Source: Trametopsis cervina (lineage: Eukaryota; Basidiomycota; Agaricomycetes; Polyporales; Irpicaceae). From it: DNA of 64,000 nt. Made by a program: the position numbers and the translations under genes. How positions within the stretch are numbered: the first letter of the stretch is position 1; every line of letters starts with the position of its first letter. A model generated the notes under the pieces. It did not search any database and had not been told where the DNA came from. It worked only from the letters and a program-made list of their open reading frames with translations. The stretch is taken from the NCBI GenBank assembly GCA_022385755.1, contig MU278348.1:283035-347034 (forward strand), given 5' to 3'. This document shows positions 1 through 11,893 of this stretch, piece by piece.

Positions 1-330
1 TACATGAGACCTGTGCTATCGACTTGCACGAAACCTACCATCGACTCCTTGAGGCAACTGCACATCCTGCCACTCTTTTTACTGCACACCCTGCCACTCT
101 TTTTATCTGTCATTTGTATTGCATTTATTCAATCCCAAGATTCAATGGTATGTTTGTTACAGTCAAATCTACATGCAAACCTGCTCGTGATAGACAGATA
201 TACCTCTATGAGAATACGTGCGGCCGCGCAGATGAGTAAAAGTACTCCTCCATTGGCATTGAGATCGAGCAGTTGCATAACGCACGGCTTGCGAAGGTAA
301 AGTTTGATGCGTGGCGGACTCCGCAGAACC
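1..330. repeat. Duplicated segment that follows DUF6533 genes
   Basis: This segment is nearly the same as 4133-4430, and as 31130-31560 and part of 36480-36720 in reverse complement. In those copies it lies directly after a DUF6533 gene. I infer that another DUF6533 gene ends just left of the window. Inside it, a 25-bp unit containing GCCACTCTTTTTA is repeated twice in tandem (about 61-110). On the minus strand it carries a relic of an F-box first exon (separate entry). Confidence 0.75.
150..278 (-). pseudogene. Solitary relic of an F-box first exon
   Basis: The minus frame from the ATG at 278 reads MQLLDL, then an LLLICAAARILIEV stretch and LSITSR. This is clearly related to the first exon of the F-box gene at 39420 (MQQPLQLL, LVCAAVRDLIEV, LSITSR). 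No second F-box exon follows. Further copies with stops lie at about 4308-4396 (minus) and 31170-31262 (plus), always in the same duplicated segment. I infer that the ancestral unit contained an F-box gene that lost everything except exon 1 before it was duplicated. Confidence 0.6.
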
Positions 331-511
331 ATTCAGGTGCAAACGCAGCTGCCCCGGCATCGACGGGTAAATCCAGTGAGTCAGCGGAAGAACAGCACGC
401 GATGGTAACCATTGGCAGAACCTCCGCTGCATCGTACGCCTCGGTCCCTTCGCGTGCTCACCAGCAATACACAGAGGCAAGAAACTCCAGGTGCACGTAG
501 AACGCACACTC

Positions 512-1758
512 TTACCTTTGCAACCAAACCGGCACCTTGCTATCCCACAGGAGCTCTCTTTTCCCGCCTCCCGGCTGTGCCTCTGGGCCCAGCATCGCTC
601 TCCGCACGCCGCCAAACCACACCTCGCGCATCTGCTCACACTGCTCAAACACAGCACGCGCGACGCACTCCTCCGCCTCCGCGCGCCGCCTCTTCACGCT
701 ATGCAACCTTACCACAGCGCCCCTCGGAGGCGTAGACCCGGCGAGCAAAATGGCGGCGGAGGGAAGGCTGAGGATTATGAGGGCAGAGAAATGGGAGAGG
801 TGTGCGCCAAGCGTCTACATTTCGTTAATCGTCGAAGGGGACAAACAGTCAGATCGACAGAACAGTACGTCGGCCGTCACGAGAAGCGTACCTCAAGGGA
901 TAGGTCTCAGGGCAGCGTAGACGGCGGGGCCATGATGAGAATCTTGAGACCCGGGATCGCATCCTGCACAATGTCCATTAGGCGGGGGTCCCACTGCTCC
1001 CTCAGTACAAGACACTCAAGGCGCTCGAGGCGCGCAGCCGCACGCACAAGTGCGTGCGACGCCTCCTGCGTACTCGCGACCGACTCTGTATAGCGTCCCG
1101 TCAGCGTGCGGGCGTCCGGGAAGTATAGGAGGAGGACCTCGTTCGACAGACCGAGAGCGAGGCGACGCACGCTAGGGAACACGAGGCGTCGCCGTGCGAA
1201 TTCGGCGGCAAAGAGCGGCGCGTGGTCGGGGGCGATGAGGACGGTGAGCGTGTCGAGACGGGTGGTTGACAGGAGGAGGTCGGCGAGTTTGGCGGGCAGC
1301 GAGTCGGGGAAGAGCGGAGATTCTTTTGTGGGCCCAGGGAGGAGGGTGATGATCACTGTGCTGTCCAAGGACACGGCTTGCTTGAGCTGGGGACAGCGCA
1401 CGGTGGAGGACGAGCTGGCTCACCAGACGTATTGTGCCATCGCTGGGTCCTAGCTCTCTAGCCTCGCGAGTGCACGGGCCCATGTGTCCTGCTCCCATGC
1501 GAAGAGAAGGAACACAGAGGACTTTGAAGAGGCGTTTGCATGTTGAAGACAGCACCTTCAAATCGGCCTGCAAAGTCATTCAGACGCACTCCAGGCATGA
1601 TATACTGTACAGGTAAAACGCACCTTGGAGGTAAACATATTGACATACAGAGTCGCCTGGCTCATCTCCGAGACCAAAGTCTCTTGCAGAGCAGCACAGA
1701 TATGCAGCAGAACATCGTCGTTCCGCAAGGTCAGATGTGAAGCGCATGGCTGTTACGT
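512..1758 (-). pseudogene. F-box-like protein gene, decayed at its 5' end
   Basis: Four exons match the intact paralogue at 34014-35278. Exon 3 (about 907-1360) and exon 4 (512 to about 740, ending VPVWLQR) are open. The 5' part is broken. Where the paralogue starts ATG GAA CAG, this copy reads ACG TAA CAG (from 1758), so the start is lost and a stop takes its place. In exon 2 the stretch between the CKRL helix and the next conserved block is 23 nt shorter, which shifts the frame. It is divergent with the DUF6533 gene at 2494, in the same arrangement as 33175/34014. If expressed it could only use a downstream start and would lack the F-box. Confidence 0.7.
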
Positions 1759-2493
1759 CTAGCTGATCGTAAGTACAGTACTCACAGAGACACGATGCGC
1801 CCGCAGAATTTGTGCGAATGCAAGGATGTCTTCGAAGAGTGTTATACCCAGGCGTTTTACCATGTAGGGCACTTACCCCTTGGGGATAAGTGATGGCGGA
1901 GGAAACGAGCACAAGGAAACTCTGTATTCTTGTCTGCTGGATGCAGGAGTAATCATTGTGGGTCGAGCGAGGTCATGGTGGTACCCGCGCAACATTACAG
2001 TTGGGACTTGCCTCCGCACGTGCTACTAACCGCCGGGCAGCGCGATTAGATGCAACTCGTTCACTCACCTCCAATCGCAAATGCACGCGTTGTCTTATTC
2101 GTAACAGACGCGTTCGTGCAACCGCACATGACACCGCCGAGTGATCGCCTAGAACTCAAGGGGAATACCATCTAGTGATTTACCGAGAATGGGGTAGACA
2201 TATCCGCCCACAGGCATTTCATTCTCACAGCTAGCACAGCGCGGCGCTGACAGCGATGTTCTCCGTGCACGGATGGGATATACTGTCGCTGTTACTTGGC
2301 TGCAAACAAAGAAGCAAGCCACAGGTATGTCGTTGGATCTATCGGCCGCAGCAAAACTGTTGATAATGTTGATGCGCTTAGATTGCAGTGTTTGCAGTTA
2401 GACAGCGTATATACCATCGGACAGTCAAGCAACCTGGGTACTGTCCCTCACTCGTCCACCCCCATACTCCATGCCCCAGGACCTACAGCGGCC
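1759..2493. promoter_or_regulatory. Shared divergent 5' region of an F-box/DUF6533 pair
   Basis: This gap lies between the starts of a minus F-box copy and a plus DUF6533 gene. It is homologous in inverted orientation to 33176-34013: both contain the same run coding in one frame for CLIRNRRVRATAH (about 2086-2144 here). The region was duplicated along with the two genes and probably holds both promoters. I see no clear TATA box. Confidence 0.5.
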
Positions 2494-4129
2494 ATGGACA
2501 CAGATGATGTATATGAACTTGAGTTTGCGATTGACAACGCACAAACGTGAGTGTTGCATCCCACTGGAGTGCTCTTTGCATCTGACACACCGTCTAGTAT
2601 AACCATCATGGCTTGCTTCGAGCTGGCGGCGAGCAGTGAGTGGTTTCTCGCCATCGGTATGGATGAGTACTCACAGCACTCTTGCTCATATCGGGCGCGC
2701 CCATCCACAGCGTTGTTTCTGTATGACTATATCCTGACCATCCGCCAGGAGGTAAATTGTATTTGGCGACGCCCCAAATCTCTGGCTTCAGTTCTTTTCA
2801 TCTTGTGTCGATATACTGTCCTTGCCGAACGGATGATAATGGTGGTCGTCGTGGTGTATGTAGGACACATGCAATCCAGGATACCCATGCTTGCAGAGAG
2901 ACTCAATATCACCGTTACACAGGCCGAAATGTGAGTTCCCTTTCTACTACAAGCATTTTCAATGCTGATGGGTAAGTTTCAGTTGCAAGTTTGTAGCTTG
3001 TTTCAGTTCGGTTACCGTAATCATCCTCCATTCGGCTCTAGCAGGTGCGCCAGACTGGTGCTCATCAAGAGTTCTACCCCTTATGTCTGACCTTGTTCAC
3101 CACAGTATTCGCGGCAGTGCGTGTTTACGCTATCTGGCGTAAGAACGTCTTATTAGGAGGACTTGTCCTTATTCTTGGTCTGACGTACCCTGCGTACGTT
3201 ATTGTATGTATTTCCTTGTCAATTCGCAGTGCTTCATCCACTGAAGTGAATCGGTAGGTCACGTTAGTTAGTCACATCGAAAGCTCCTTTCTAGATGACT
3301 TCTATGCCGATACACTCTTGACATCAGACCCTCCGTAAGTTCATCTGCACAGGCTCCCATGCTGTAGAACTAATGTGTCGGAGTGTAGGAGTAAGTGATC
3401 TCTCTCCCTCTCTCTCAATGCCAAGTCATCGAGGCTATCCCCGGTAGTCCCGTATTTCTACTTCATCCCCGCCATCTGTAACGAAAGTCTCGTAGTTGCT
3501 TTGACATGGAGCAAGACAATACGCATTTACTGGCTCACACGGCGGAGCCATGTGCGTACAACAAAGAGTCTATCGCACCTCCTCCTTCGAGACGGTATGT
3601 TTTATGACTTTTACAATGTCCGCCGCTGATGGGTTCTCTTTCCATTTTGCATGCAGGAACAATGTACTTCATGTGAGCACACAGCAAGGCTAAGTTATGT
3701 TAGCATGTATATGAACAGCGATCCCAGCGCATTTTTACCCTTGAGCATCATAGCCATGGCACCTTTCGATTTCCCATCGGTGAGTCACTATAATACACTG
3801 GATGTGTTATCACCCGTTTTATACCCCTTGGGCTAACTGCTGCGCACAGGTTCCGGAAGGCATTTCAGTATTTGTCGACCTGTTGGTGCCCCACTCCTAC
3901 CCGTCCCGTTGCACAGACTGACAAATAATACAGCTGTCCGGGCATACTGATCACGAGGTTCATCCTAAACCTCAGGCAAGATGCCGTACCGGCTACAGGC
4001 GAATTGAGCGACGGGCGTGCCGACCTACATTCGATTGTGTTCGCTGCGCAAGGGTCGAGTCGTTTGATTGGAAACATCGGAGCTTCTACGTACGCCCCAG
4101 GTGATTGGGATGAAAGCGACGATGAGTAG
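2494..4129 (+). CDS. DUF6533 multi-pass membrane protein
   Basis: The ATG at 2494 opens MDTDDVYELEFAIDNAQ, followed by short introns. The DUF6533 core is at about 2727-2930: a LFLYDYILTIRQEV segment, then WRRP and LFILCRY, which is the typical pattern of this basidiomycete family. Further hydrophobic helices follow, including a VYAIWRKN motif and LVLILGLTYPAYVIV (about 3115-3215). The C-terminus is a soluble tail with the acidic end DESDDE and stop TAG at 4127. These proteins usually have about seven helices, and their role is unknown. The introns (about 7) were read from splice signals and individual junctions are not certain. Two close copies lie at 31496 and 36715. Confidence 0.75.
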
Positions 4130-4132
4130 GGC

Positions 4133-4430
4133 TACATGAGACCTGTGCTATCGACTTGCACGAAACCTACCATCGACTCCTTGAGGCAACTGCACGCCCT
4201 GCCACTCTTTTTACTGCACACCCTGCCGCTCTTTTTATCTGTCATTTGTATTGCATTTATTCAATCCCAAGATTCAACAGTATGTCTGTTACAGTCAAAT
4301 CTACATGCAAACCTGCTCGTGATAGACAGATCTACCTCTGTACAGCCGCGCAGATGGGAAACACTACTCCTCCATCGAGATCAGTTTGCATAATACACGA
4401 AGGTAAAGTGTGATGCATGGCGGACTAGCT
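4133..4430. repeat. Second copy of the DUF6533 3' segment with F-box exon relic
   Basis: The sequence starts three bases after the DUF6533 stop and follows 1-300 almost base for base, including the 25-bp tandem duplication. The F-box exon-1 relic on the minus strand (about 4308-4396) is shorter and carries in-frame stops. Similarity ends at about 4430, before the promoter of the GHITM-like gene, so this is the right border of one duplicated block. Confidence 0.75.
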
Positions 4431-4673
4431 GGTCGTAGGTACAGACGCTTCAAGGAATAAGGGACAGCGCCATTGCTTGCGAGAAACTGCTAGAAGAGTT
4501 AGCGATAATTTCCGGCGTATGTTTGTCAACAGTGTTCAATGAAGCGCCCGTCGGCTGCTGAGCCGTGCGATGACGGAGTGCCGGCCTCATCTATTACGAC
4601 CGCATTGTAGCTACCTTCCCGCCACCTGCTCTCTGTTCTCTACCACCACTACTCCCACTATCCAAGTTCTACG

Positions 4674-5896
4674 ATGCTACGAATAAATCTACTCTCGTTA
4701 CGGCCGCTCACACAAGCTTCATCACGGTCCCTCAAGCACCCGTCACTGACGTTCTCAGTGCGGAACTTCACTGTAAACGCATCCAGGCCGAACGTCTTGC
4801 AAACACTACGACAGCAAAGCGCACCTCTCAAATTCTTCAACCCCTCTAGAACATTCATCACGGATTCTGCTCCAGTTGTGGCACGCCCAACACAGCAGGA
4901 AGGCTGGAAGCGGTTTGCAATCACTGCAGTAAGTAGATAGTCCCTACCTCTACTCTTCCAATGCTGAGCAGTGGCATAGGGAGCGGTAGCAGGTACAATA
5001 GTAATCGTCAACGGCTTCTTCAACCGCGAAACGCGCGACTCCCTCAGCCCAGCTGAACAAGGATATCTCCACGATGCCTTCAAATACACGGGAGGGGGCC
5101 TTGCGATCACAGCACTAGGTGCTCGAGCCCTCTTCCGCTCTGGTGCGGCTCTGCGGATAATGACGGCGAACCCGTGGGTCGTTCTCGGAGTCGGGCTCGT
5201 CGGTTCGATAGGAAGCATGATCGGCGCCATGTCCACCTCGCCGGAAAATACGGTGCTTAAGCACTCGTTCTGGCTCGCGTTCAACGCCTTCCAGGCCGCG
5301 ACGCTGAGCCCGTTGTTCTTCTTCAGCCCGGCCATCTTGTCCAGAGCTGCGCTGTACACTTGCGGTGTTGTTGGTTCTTTGAGCTATGTCGGTGCCACTG
5401 CTAAGTGCGTTTGCTACTTCGTGTGCTGTTGGGCTCACCGCTTACACGTGAAACAGGAATGACAAGTACCTCTACTGGGGTGGACCGCTCCTTGCTGGTG
5501 TTACGGTCGTCGCTCTCAGCTCCCTCGCTCCCCTTGCTCTCCCCCTCGGCATGCGCGGTCTGGCTATAACCGAGGCCATCTCGCTCTACGGTGGTTTGGC
5601 GGTATTCAGCGGATTTGTCCTGTATGAGTAAGTCCTTTCGCCCAACACTAATATCTATTGGCCGCGAGACTCATCCTGCCCGCGTTTATAGCACCCAGAA
5701 AATACTTAAGAACGCTCGTTTGGCTGAAAGCGGTATCATCCCCCGCGATCCTCTCAAGGAATCCATCAGTCTAGAGCTGGATATGATCAACATCTTGTAC
5801 GTTTTCATGCTCCGACTGCTCTACATTGGGCCTGACATTCTTCGCAGCATCCGTCTCGTACAGATCCTTGCCATGAACAACAGCAGGAGGAAGTAA
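4674..5896 (+). CDS. Mitochondrial inner-membrane Bax-inhibitor-like protein (GHITM/TMBIM5 family)
   Basis: Five exons can be read: 4674-4928, 4980-5404, 5457-5627, 5692-5796 and 5848-5896. The N-terminus is rich in Arg and Ser and lacks acids, as expected of a mitochondrial presequence. The body has about seven hydrophobic segments, among them VAGTIVIVNGFF, ANPWVVLGVGLVGSIGSMIGA and ISLYGGLAVFSGFVLYDTQKI. The YDTQ motif followed by a LDMINIFIRLVQIL end is the hallmark of the BI-1 fold. By analogy with GHITM it should sit in the inner membrane and affect cristae and cation/proton exchange. Splicing is clean and the length (about 334 aa) is normal for the family. Confidence 0.88.
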
Positions 5897-6146
5897 AGGA
5901 GCTTCGTATGACCTTACATACGCCTGTTGTACTTGTTTCATCAGTTGTCTATGTTCTCTCTCCACTCATCGAGAAAATGAAAATCGAGATAAACATTGCC
6001 ATTGGTGGTCTGCATGCTGGCTGGCGGGGGCGTGTACCACCCTTGGTCAGCTGACACTTACGAGCGCAATATAAGAGAGACACCGTTTGTTCTAGATCAG
6101 AAAACCTCCTCGAAACTATCAATGTCCTAAGTACAATCTCACTAAC

Positions 6147-8629
6147 CTACGACGAAGCCTTTCCCAAGCTCTGCAGCACCTCGATGAATCCTCCAGGGTC
6201 CAGAATCTCAGTCCCGCCATACGTGATCCGCTTCCCCGTCCGCTGCGCCCACTCCTCCAAGTTGCCGTACTCAACGTATCCAGCACCACCAACAATGAAA
6301 ACAATGCCATCCGTGAACGCCATGCGCTTCGCACGACCGGTGGCAGCGCCTCCACCCTGTGCGCCCATACCTGATATCCCAAGTCCCGCGTTAGGGTTCT
6401 TGGGCGCACGGGGGTCCAGGAACAGGTAGTCGTCTGTTTCCTGCAGCGATGCATTCGAAGCAGATGACGAGTCCATCAGGGCTTCCGTGAGGCGGGTCAC
6501 AGGCAGCAGTTTGTTCGCGGGAAGGAAGTTCTTCACACCGCTGATGAGGTTGTCTAGGCCTCTGTCCTTCATGAGCCTGTTTCCCAGGGCGCTGAAGCCT
6601 TTGAACAACTCCCCGCCGGGTGTGCCGGAGCCTATGATGGGCGTTGACGAGCCACCGGTGGCCGCGGTAGGGATCGTCATGCGGGATATCTCGCGTGTTC
6701 GGCGGACGTATTCGAACGCGGAGACGTCTGCGCCTGCTGCGGTCAGCTCCTTTGTCAGCTCACCGATGTCTTCCTTTGAGAGTGCGTTGTCGGGGGAAGA
6801 CAGGTAGTAGACGAGAACGAGACGGAGTTTATCGAGGGCTGTAGGGCTCACGCCTTCTTTCGGGTTTCGCAATGTCTCCAGGATGGTTTGAATAGTCTGG
6901 TAGACAATATGAGAATTTGTATAGCAGAATCACGGACATTACAAACCTGTTTTGTGATGGACTCTTCTGTGCTGAATAGCTCATCCAGACCGCGCTTCTT
7001 GATCTCCTCCAGGAGAGCAGTTGCAATATTCATATGGGTATCCAGCGTTGCCTTTCGAGCAGTCAATTCCGGCAGCGCAGTGATAGCGGTCTTCAGATTC
7101 GCTGCGTTTGTTGACAGGTCTCTAAAATAATATTAGCACGTCCCAGTCACGATCTCAACACGCATACTTACACTTGTGCAATGTCGTTGACATCACTGAC
7201 GCCTGTCGATCTTGTGATCTCAGCAGCGTCCGTCTTGTATCGATTCAGCTCTGTATCGATATCTTCCGCGACTTGCGGGAAAGGGTTGGCAGCGTTCTTG
7301 GCCCAGAAGAAGTCTTTGGAGTCAAGGTCGTAAGATCGTTTCTGAGGTTCATCAACGACGACGCGATTCAGCTTCATGTCGAGACAGTCAGAAACAAGTG
7401 CTTGGTAGGTCCATCCGTGTGAAAGCATCGGCACAAGATCAACGTTTCTGTCCAGAATGAGCAATACTGGGAGGGAAGTTATAAGTTTCAATGGCGAATG
7501 TTATGAAAGCGAGATAAACGCACAAGGTCGCTGCAGGTTGGAAAGCCCGGTGGCATCTTGGGCGAATATCGACGGCGCATGGGAACGCGAAGCGGACAAT
7601 ATTGCGTCTCTCACTTTCTGTTCCAGCTTCTTTGCGATCATTTCTGCGGCGTTCCCTCGGGGGCAGCGTATGATCGGTGCGTGACCTGCCAGAGAGAGCA
7701 TAAATATAAAGCAACCTCGCTAATAATGTGACTTACCCATGGTTGCTACAACGCTGAAAAGACCTGTAGCGATTCTCTCTATCTCTGCTTCTATCTGCTG
7801 CTCGGTAGATGATGGCGAGTTCAGGATAGCGTATGTCGACTGTGGTATTGGCGAAGCAATAGTCGGGCTTGCAGGTGAAGCCGAAGACGTGGAGGCAGCT
7901 GGTTCAGGAAGAAGGGAGAAGAGCGAAGGGGAAGGCGAGATAAACGCAAGGTATTGGTCCAGTACCTGTGCTCCCAAAGTCCATGAGCATCACACAGGGC
8001 TATCGCGGAGAGTCTTTTACACACCTGCTCGATGAGTTCACCACTTCCATCTCGTGCGACGGAGGCTGCCAATTCCTCTAACAGCGCTCGCGGCAGGGGT
8101 TCAACGAAGTTCAGATGGAAAGACTCATACAGCGACTTTTCTAAATCTTGTGCAATACGCTTGATATTGGCTAGGCTTGGTGTCACGAAGTATACAGCCG
8201 GAACGTCTGGTAGTGGAGGCCTCGTAGAGTGCAGCTGCCTGCCGAATGGTCAAGAACATAGTAAGATCCAGAACTACGCCAAACGTACACATGAAGGGTC
8301 ACCCCGACGTCACGAAGATCCTGGACGCGTAACACAGTAGCCAACACGTCCTTTGTGTACTGGTCCAGGACGAGTACTTTCCACACTGGGGGTCCTTGTG
8401 GTACGGCAACCTTGCCACCAGTCGGAGGGGATTTAGTTAGACCAGAGAGTGCACTCGTTTGGCCATCAGTTGGGTTGTTCAGGTTCAGTAGTGTCAGTAG
8501 TGCATTCGTCTGAGCTTGCTGTAATGTCGGCGGTGCAGCCGTTGCCTATATCTCCATAGCACACGTTGAATGCAATGCACTGTGTTAGAGCAAGCAAGCA
8601 CGCACCTGCTTGAGAGAGTTGCTCGCCAT
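6147..8629 (-). CDS. SLY1: SLY1, Sec1/Munc18 protein of ER-Golgi vesicle fusion
   Basis: Exon 1 is only 24 nt (8606-8629, MASNSLKQ). Exon 2 (8289-8518) contains [21 protein letters not shown], the start of the Sec1 domain. Later exons hold [21 protein letters not shown], then [27 protein letters not shown] (about 7380-7490), the most conserved Sec1 block. The long last exon (6147 to about 6870) has [13 protein letters not shown] and [17 protein letters not shown] near the end. Sly1 binds the syntaxin Sed5 and promotes SNARE assembly on ER-Golgi membranes. The order of blocks and the C-terminal FIVGG-YVEY motif separate it from Sec1, Vps45 and Vps33. The gene is intact with about 8 exons and is probably essential. 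Confidence 0.9.
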
Positions 8630-9794
8630 AGCGAGTGCGCTCCACGTACACTCTACAAAGGCGACTGCTACCAGTAAGTATTGAGCGGTGGATGGTGTCT
8701 ATTACAGGGCGTAGTCGTGGACCTGGCGGTGAGCGCGTAAACACGTGGACGTCTTTCCTTTTCCGTGTTTTCAAAACGCTGCTTTGCAGTATGACATAGC
8801 TTTCATCATCACAATATCACGACCTTGGTGGTTACTACATGCTCATGTTCATTATGTCGAGTTATTCCACCGAAGGATCGCTGCGTGAGGAAATTGCAAT
8901 ATGTGTGCCAGCTAAACTCAACCAGCCCAGCTATCAATTCCTTCACGTACATTCAGTTGCATGATGGTATGTTCGATGTCATATCTTGTATCTTAACTGA
9001 TGAGTATCTCTCGGATAGTTACAAAGGCGAAGAATGATAATGCCGGAAGCATATAGTAATGTGCCGTATATCCGCCGAGGAAGCTCGTCAGCCACTTGTG
9101 AGTTGGTGGGGATGCAGAAACCTGGCTGCAGCACGCCAATTGAGAGCGTTGCTATTCGCTCAGACAGACTGGTGCGGTGCGTCCTGTATGTATAAGCTTC
9201 TAGCTCGCACCCGACATTTCAATGTAAGTCAATCATTCCTCCTTACTGAACATCGCCCCAGTTCAGTCCAGACCCCGCCATACGCAGCTGTCTCGGGTTG
9301 AATCCCTACGGACAATGTCACCTTCAATAGAAGGGATAGAACCGGCCATGGGACAAGCAAGTGACCACGTTATATGATTCTACATCGTCATATGTCTGGA
9401 TTGCCAAAAATTCGCGTGAGCAAATGCACATATTTGGGTTGCAATGATGTTATGAATCCTTCACGGCTCTTCTTTCCTTCTGAACTCACCCCTTCATGGT
9501 GGACTTCATGTTGCACTGCACCTAGCAGGTAAACACTTTGCGCTCGATTTTACCGGCTCATGAAGATGATCTACTCATGAATTGCCCGTCCATAGGCGTA
9601 GTACCTCCCGTTCATATGTGGATGATCAAGCTCGGAACGGTTGCGGCATAACGTCCATCGCAAGGTCTGGTGATGTGGTTCCTTTGGAGCGTCGCCCTTC
9701 CGTGGCCATCTTCGCTGGATATGACGGCAACCTCGGTGTACCGTCGTGAATGCCCATTATTTCAACTAGGTTCTCCCGGCGCCGCCCTGAGTGG
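8630..9794. other. Intergenic region, no gene seen
   Basis: About 1.2 kb between the SLY1 start and the GH53 promoter. Only short open frames without domain signals are present, and there are no repeats shared with the rest of the window. It must hold the promoters of two divergent genes. Confidence 0.6.
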
Positions 9795-9802
9795 TATTTA
9801 AG
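9795..9802 (+). promoter_or_regulatory. TATA-like box of the GH53 gene
   Basis: TATTTAAG lies 65 nt before the ATG at 9860. A start site about 30 nt downstream would fall close to the alternative ATG at 9824, which is one reason to prefer the ATG at 9860 as translation start. Confidence 0.45.
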
Positions 9803-9859
9803 ACTGCTCAGATGACTTGACATATGGCGCATATACGCGTCGCGACCTTCGCTTTGAAG

Positions 9860-11110
9860 ATGCGCCGATTCATCAGTCTCATACTCGCCACTCTACTTGC
9901 AACATGCCAGATCGCTGCGCTTTCTCTCCCACTCAACGGGGCGGATATATCATCTCTCCCTTTGCTTGAGTCTCAGGGCATCACTTACTCTGACAACGGA
10001 CAGAAAAAGCCATTTGAAACAATCCTTTCACAGCATGGTTTCAAGCTGGCTCGCATCCGAATCTGGACCGCCGGTACATACACCCAGTCCTACGCTATCA
10101 ATCTGGCAAAGCGTGCCAAGGCTGCTGGCATGAAGGTCCTTATTGACCTGCACTATAGCGATACTTGTACGTTTTTGTATCAGTGTATCGTGTCTTTATG
10201 ATTCCTATACACATGTAGGGGCGGATCCGGGGCATCAGGCGATACCTTCTGGCTGGCCTACTGATCTTAATGGTCTGAACACTCAGATCTACACGTATGT
10301 ATCCATCTTTCAGATATACAAATACTTGCTTAAAAATCGAAGTTATACTAAGAACCTCGTCACCTCATTCGCGTCATCCGGTGTGCCTATTGATTACATC
10401 CAAATAGGCAATGAGATAAACGATGGTCTGCTGTGGCCCACCGGCCGTATCAGCGTCAGCGGCGTGCATGCCACCTCCGAGCTACTTCATTCCGCTGCTT
10501 CTGGCGTCCGGCAAGCGTCACCATCTACGAAGATAGTGGTACACATTGCGAACGGATGGGAGTCTAGCAGCGTGCAATCTTGGTGGAACAATATCTTCGT
10601 CCCTGGTGTATTTGCCACGAGCGATGTGGACATCATGGGATTCTCTTTCTATCCGTTCTACGGAACAGGCGCGACACTAAACGCCTTCAAGTCGAGTATG
10701 CAGAACATAATATCGAAGTATAATAAGGTGGGCGCATGGTGTGTTTTGTGTATATACTCCTGCTGACTATCAGCCCAGGACGTCCTTGCGGCTGAGACCG
10801 ACTGGCCGGAGGCGTGCTCAAGCTCTGTAGCACTTTCGGAGAAGAGCATTCCCGTCTCTGCCAGTGGGCAGACGACTTGGGTGCAGGACATCGAGAATGT
10901 CCTAGCTAGCTTGCCGAACAGCCATGGTCTAGGTGTTGTGTACTGGGAACCTGGCTGGATCGGCAACGCCGGCCTTGGTAGCTCTTGTTCGGTGAATCTG
11001 CTAGCGGTTGCTCTAATTTGAACCGACTTCTGACATTGACTTGCTCTTTTCAGGATGCGCTACTCGTGGACAGCAGTGGGAAAACACGTTCATCTATCAA
11101 CCTGTTCTAA
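9860..11110 (+). CDS. Secreted endo-1,4-beta-galactanase, glycoside hydrolase family 53
   Basis: The five exons are 9860-10166, 10219-10294, 10343-10727, 10779-10991 and 11054-11110. The protein begins with a signal peptide (MRRFISLILATLLATC, then a small-residue cleavage site). GH53 blocks follow in order: GADISSLPLLESQGI, LARIRIWTAGTYTQSYAI, KVLIDLHYSDTWADPG, IQIGNEINDGLLWP with the acid/base Glu, VDIMGFSFYPFYG, and LAAETDWPEAC with the nucleophile Glu, ending LGVVYWEPGWIG. It should cut beta-1,4-galactan side chains of pectin outside the cell. An upstream in-frame ATG at 9824 would add 12 residues before the signal peptide. Full length (about 345 aa) and intact. Confidence 0.92.
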
Positions 11111-11893
11111 AGGATTGTGGGTAGTTTGTGGGTGCGCTGCGCGGGCGGGCGTCCGAGGTTCTTTTGCCAGTCTGATATGGATTCGTATGCACCCAGTGCA
11201 ACCGTTGATTGGTGTAAATCATCTTCACATCGATGCCCGGCACCATTGACAGGTCATGCACGATCTGCTACAGTATACCATATGTCGATGCAGCTAGCAA
11301 TGATTTTCATACATGAGTACCGTCACCACCCTGGGTCTGAGTCTGATGGCTGTCAGCGCCGTTGTATCCTACCAACCTGCTCTGACTACCCGACACATCC
11401 ACTATGTATCGGGTGCATTTAACGCAGCGATTTGCATATGTGCACGTTCTCCCGATGCATTTGGACCACACTTTGGTGCTGGGGTCGCTCTTCACGCTAG
11501 ACGACACATGCCCCACATGCGATCGGAGCGTTATTGGTGCGTGGCGATATGTGCGTTATACTTAGCCGTTGACCGCGACGACTCACCGGAATCCCCGCAC
11601 AGCCCGCCCACTGATCAGGCGTTAATGCTCGCGACCTGACCTGTAGCAGTTGGCATCAGTTATCCCAACGACATCCCTTACAACGCAACAGTTTGATTGG
11701 ACATCTGCATTCAGGGCGAATGACCATCAGCTCCGCGCTGGCGATGCCTATAAGCTGTTTCACGAGTGATTAGGCTCTTTACTTCGATGTTTCCCCCCTC
11801 CCGTCTCTTGTCACTGTCATTTCCAAGTGTTCGTTATGTTCACCGTTCATAAATGGAGTACTGACCTTGTTCTTGCGCAGAACAGATATCATA
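11111..11893. other. Intergenic region, no gene seen
   Basis: Short frames only. A good acceptor (TTCTTGCGCAG, ending near 11880) just before the next ATG suggests that the downstream gene has a 5' UTR intron starting in this stretch. Confidence 0.5.

Noticed and set aside
9270..9330. GGTTGAATCC run resembling a tRNA B box
   Set aside because: No A box at the right distance upstream and no pairing acceptor stem.
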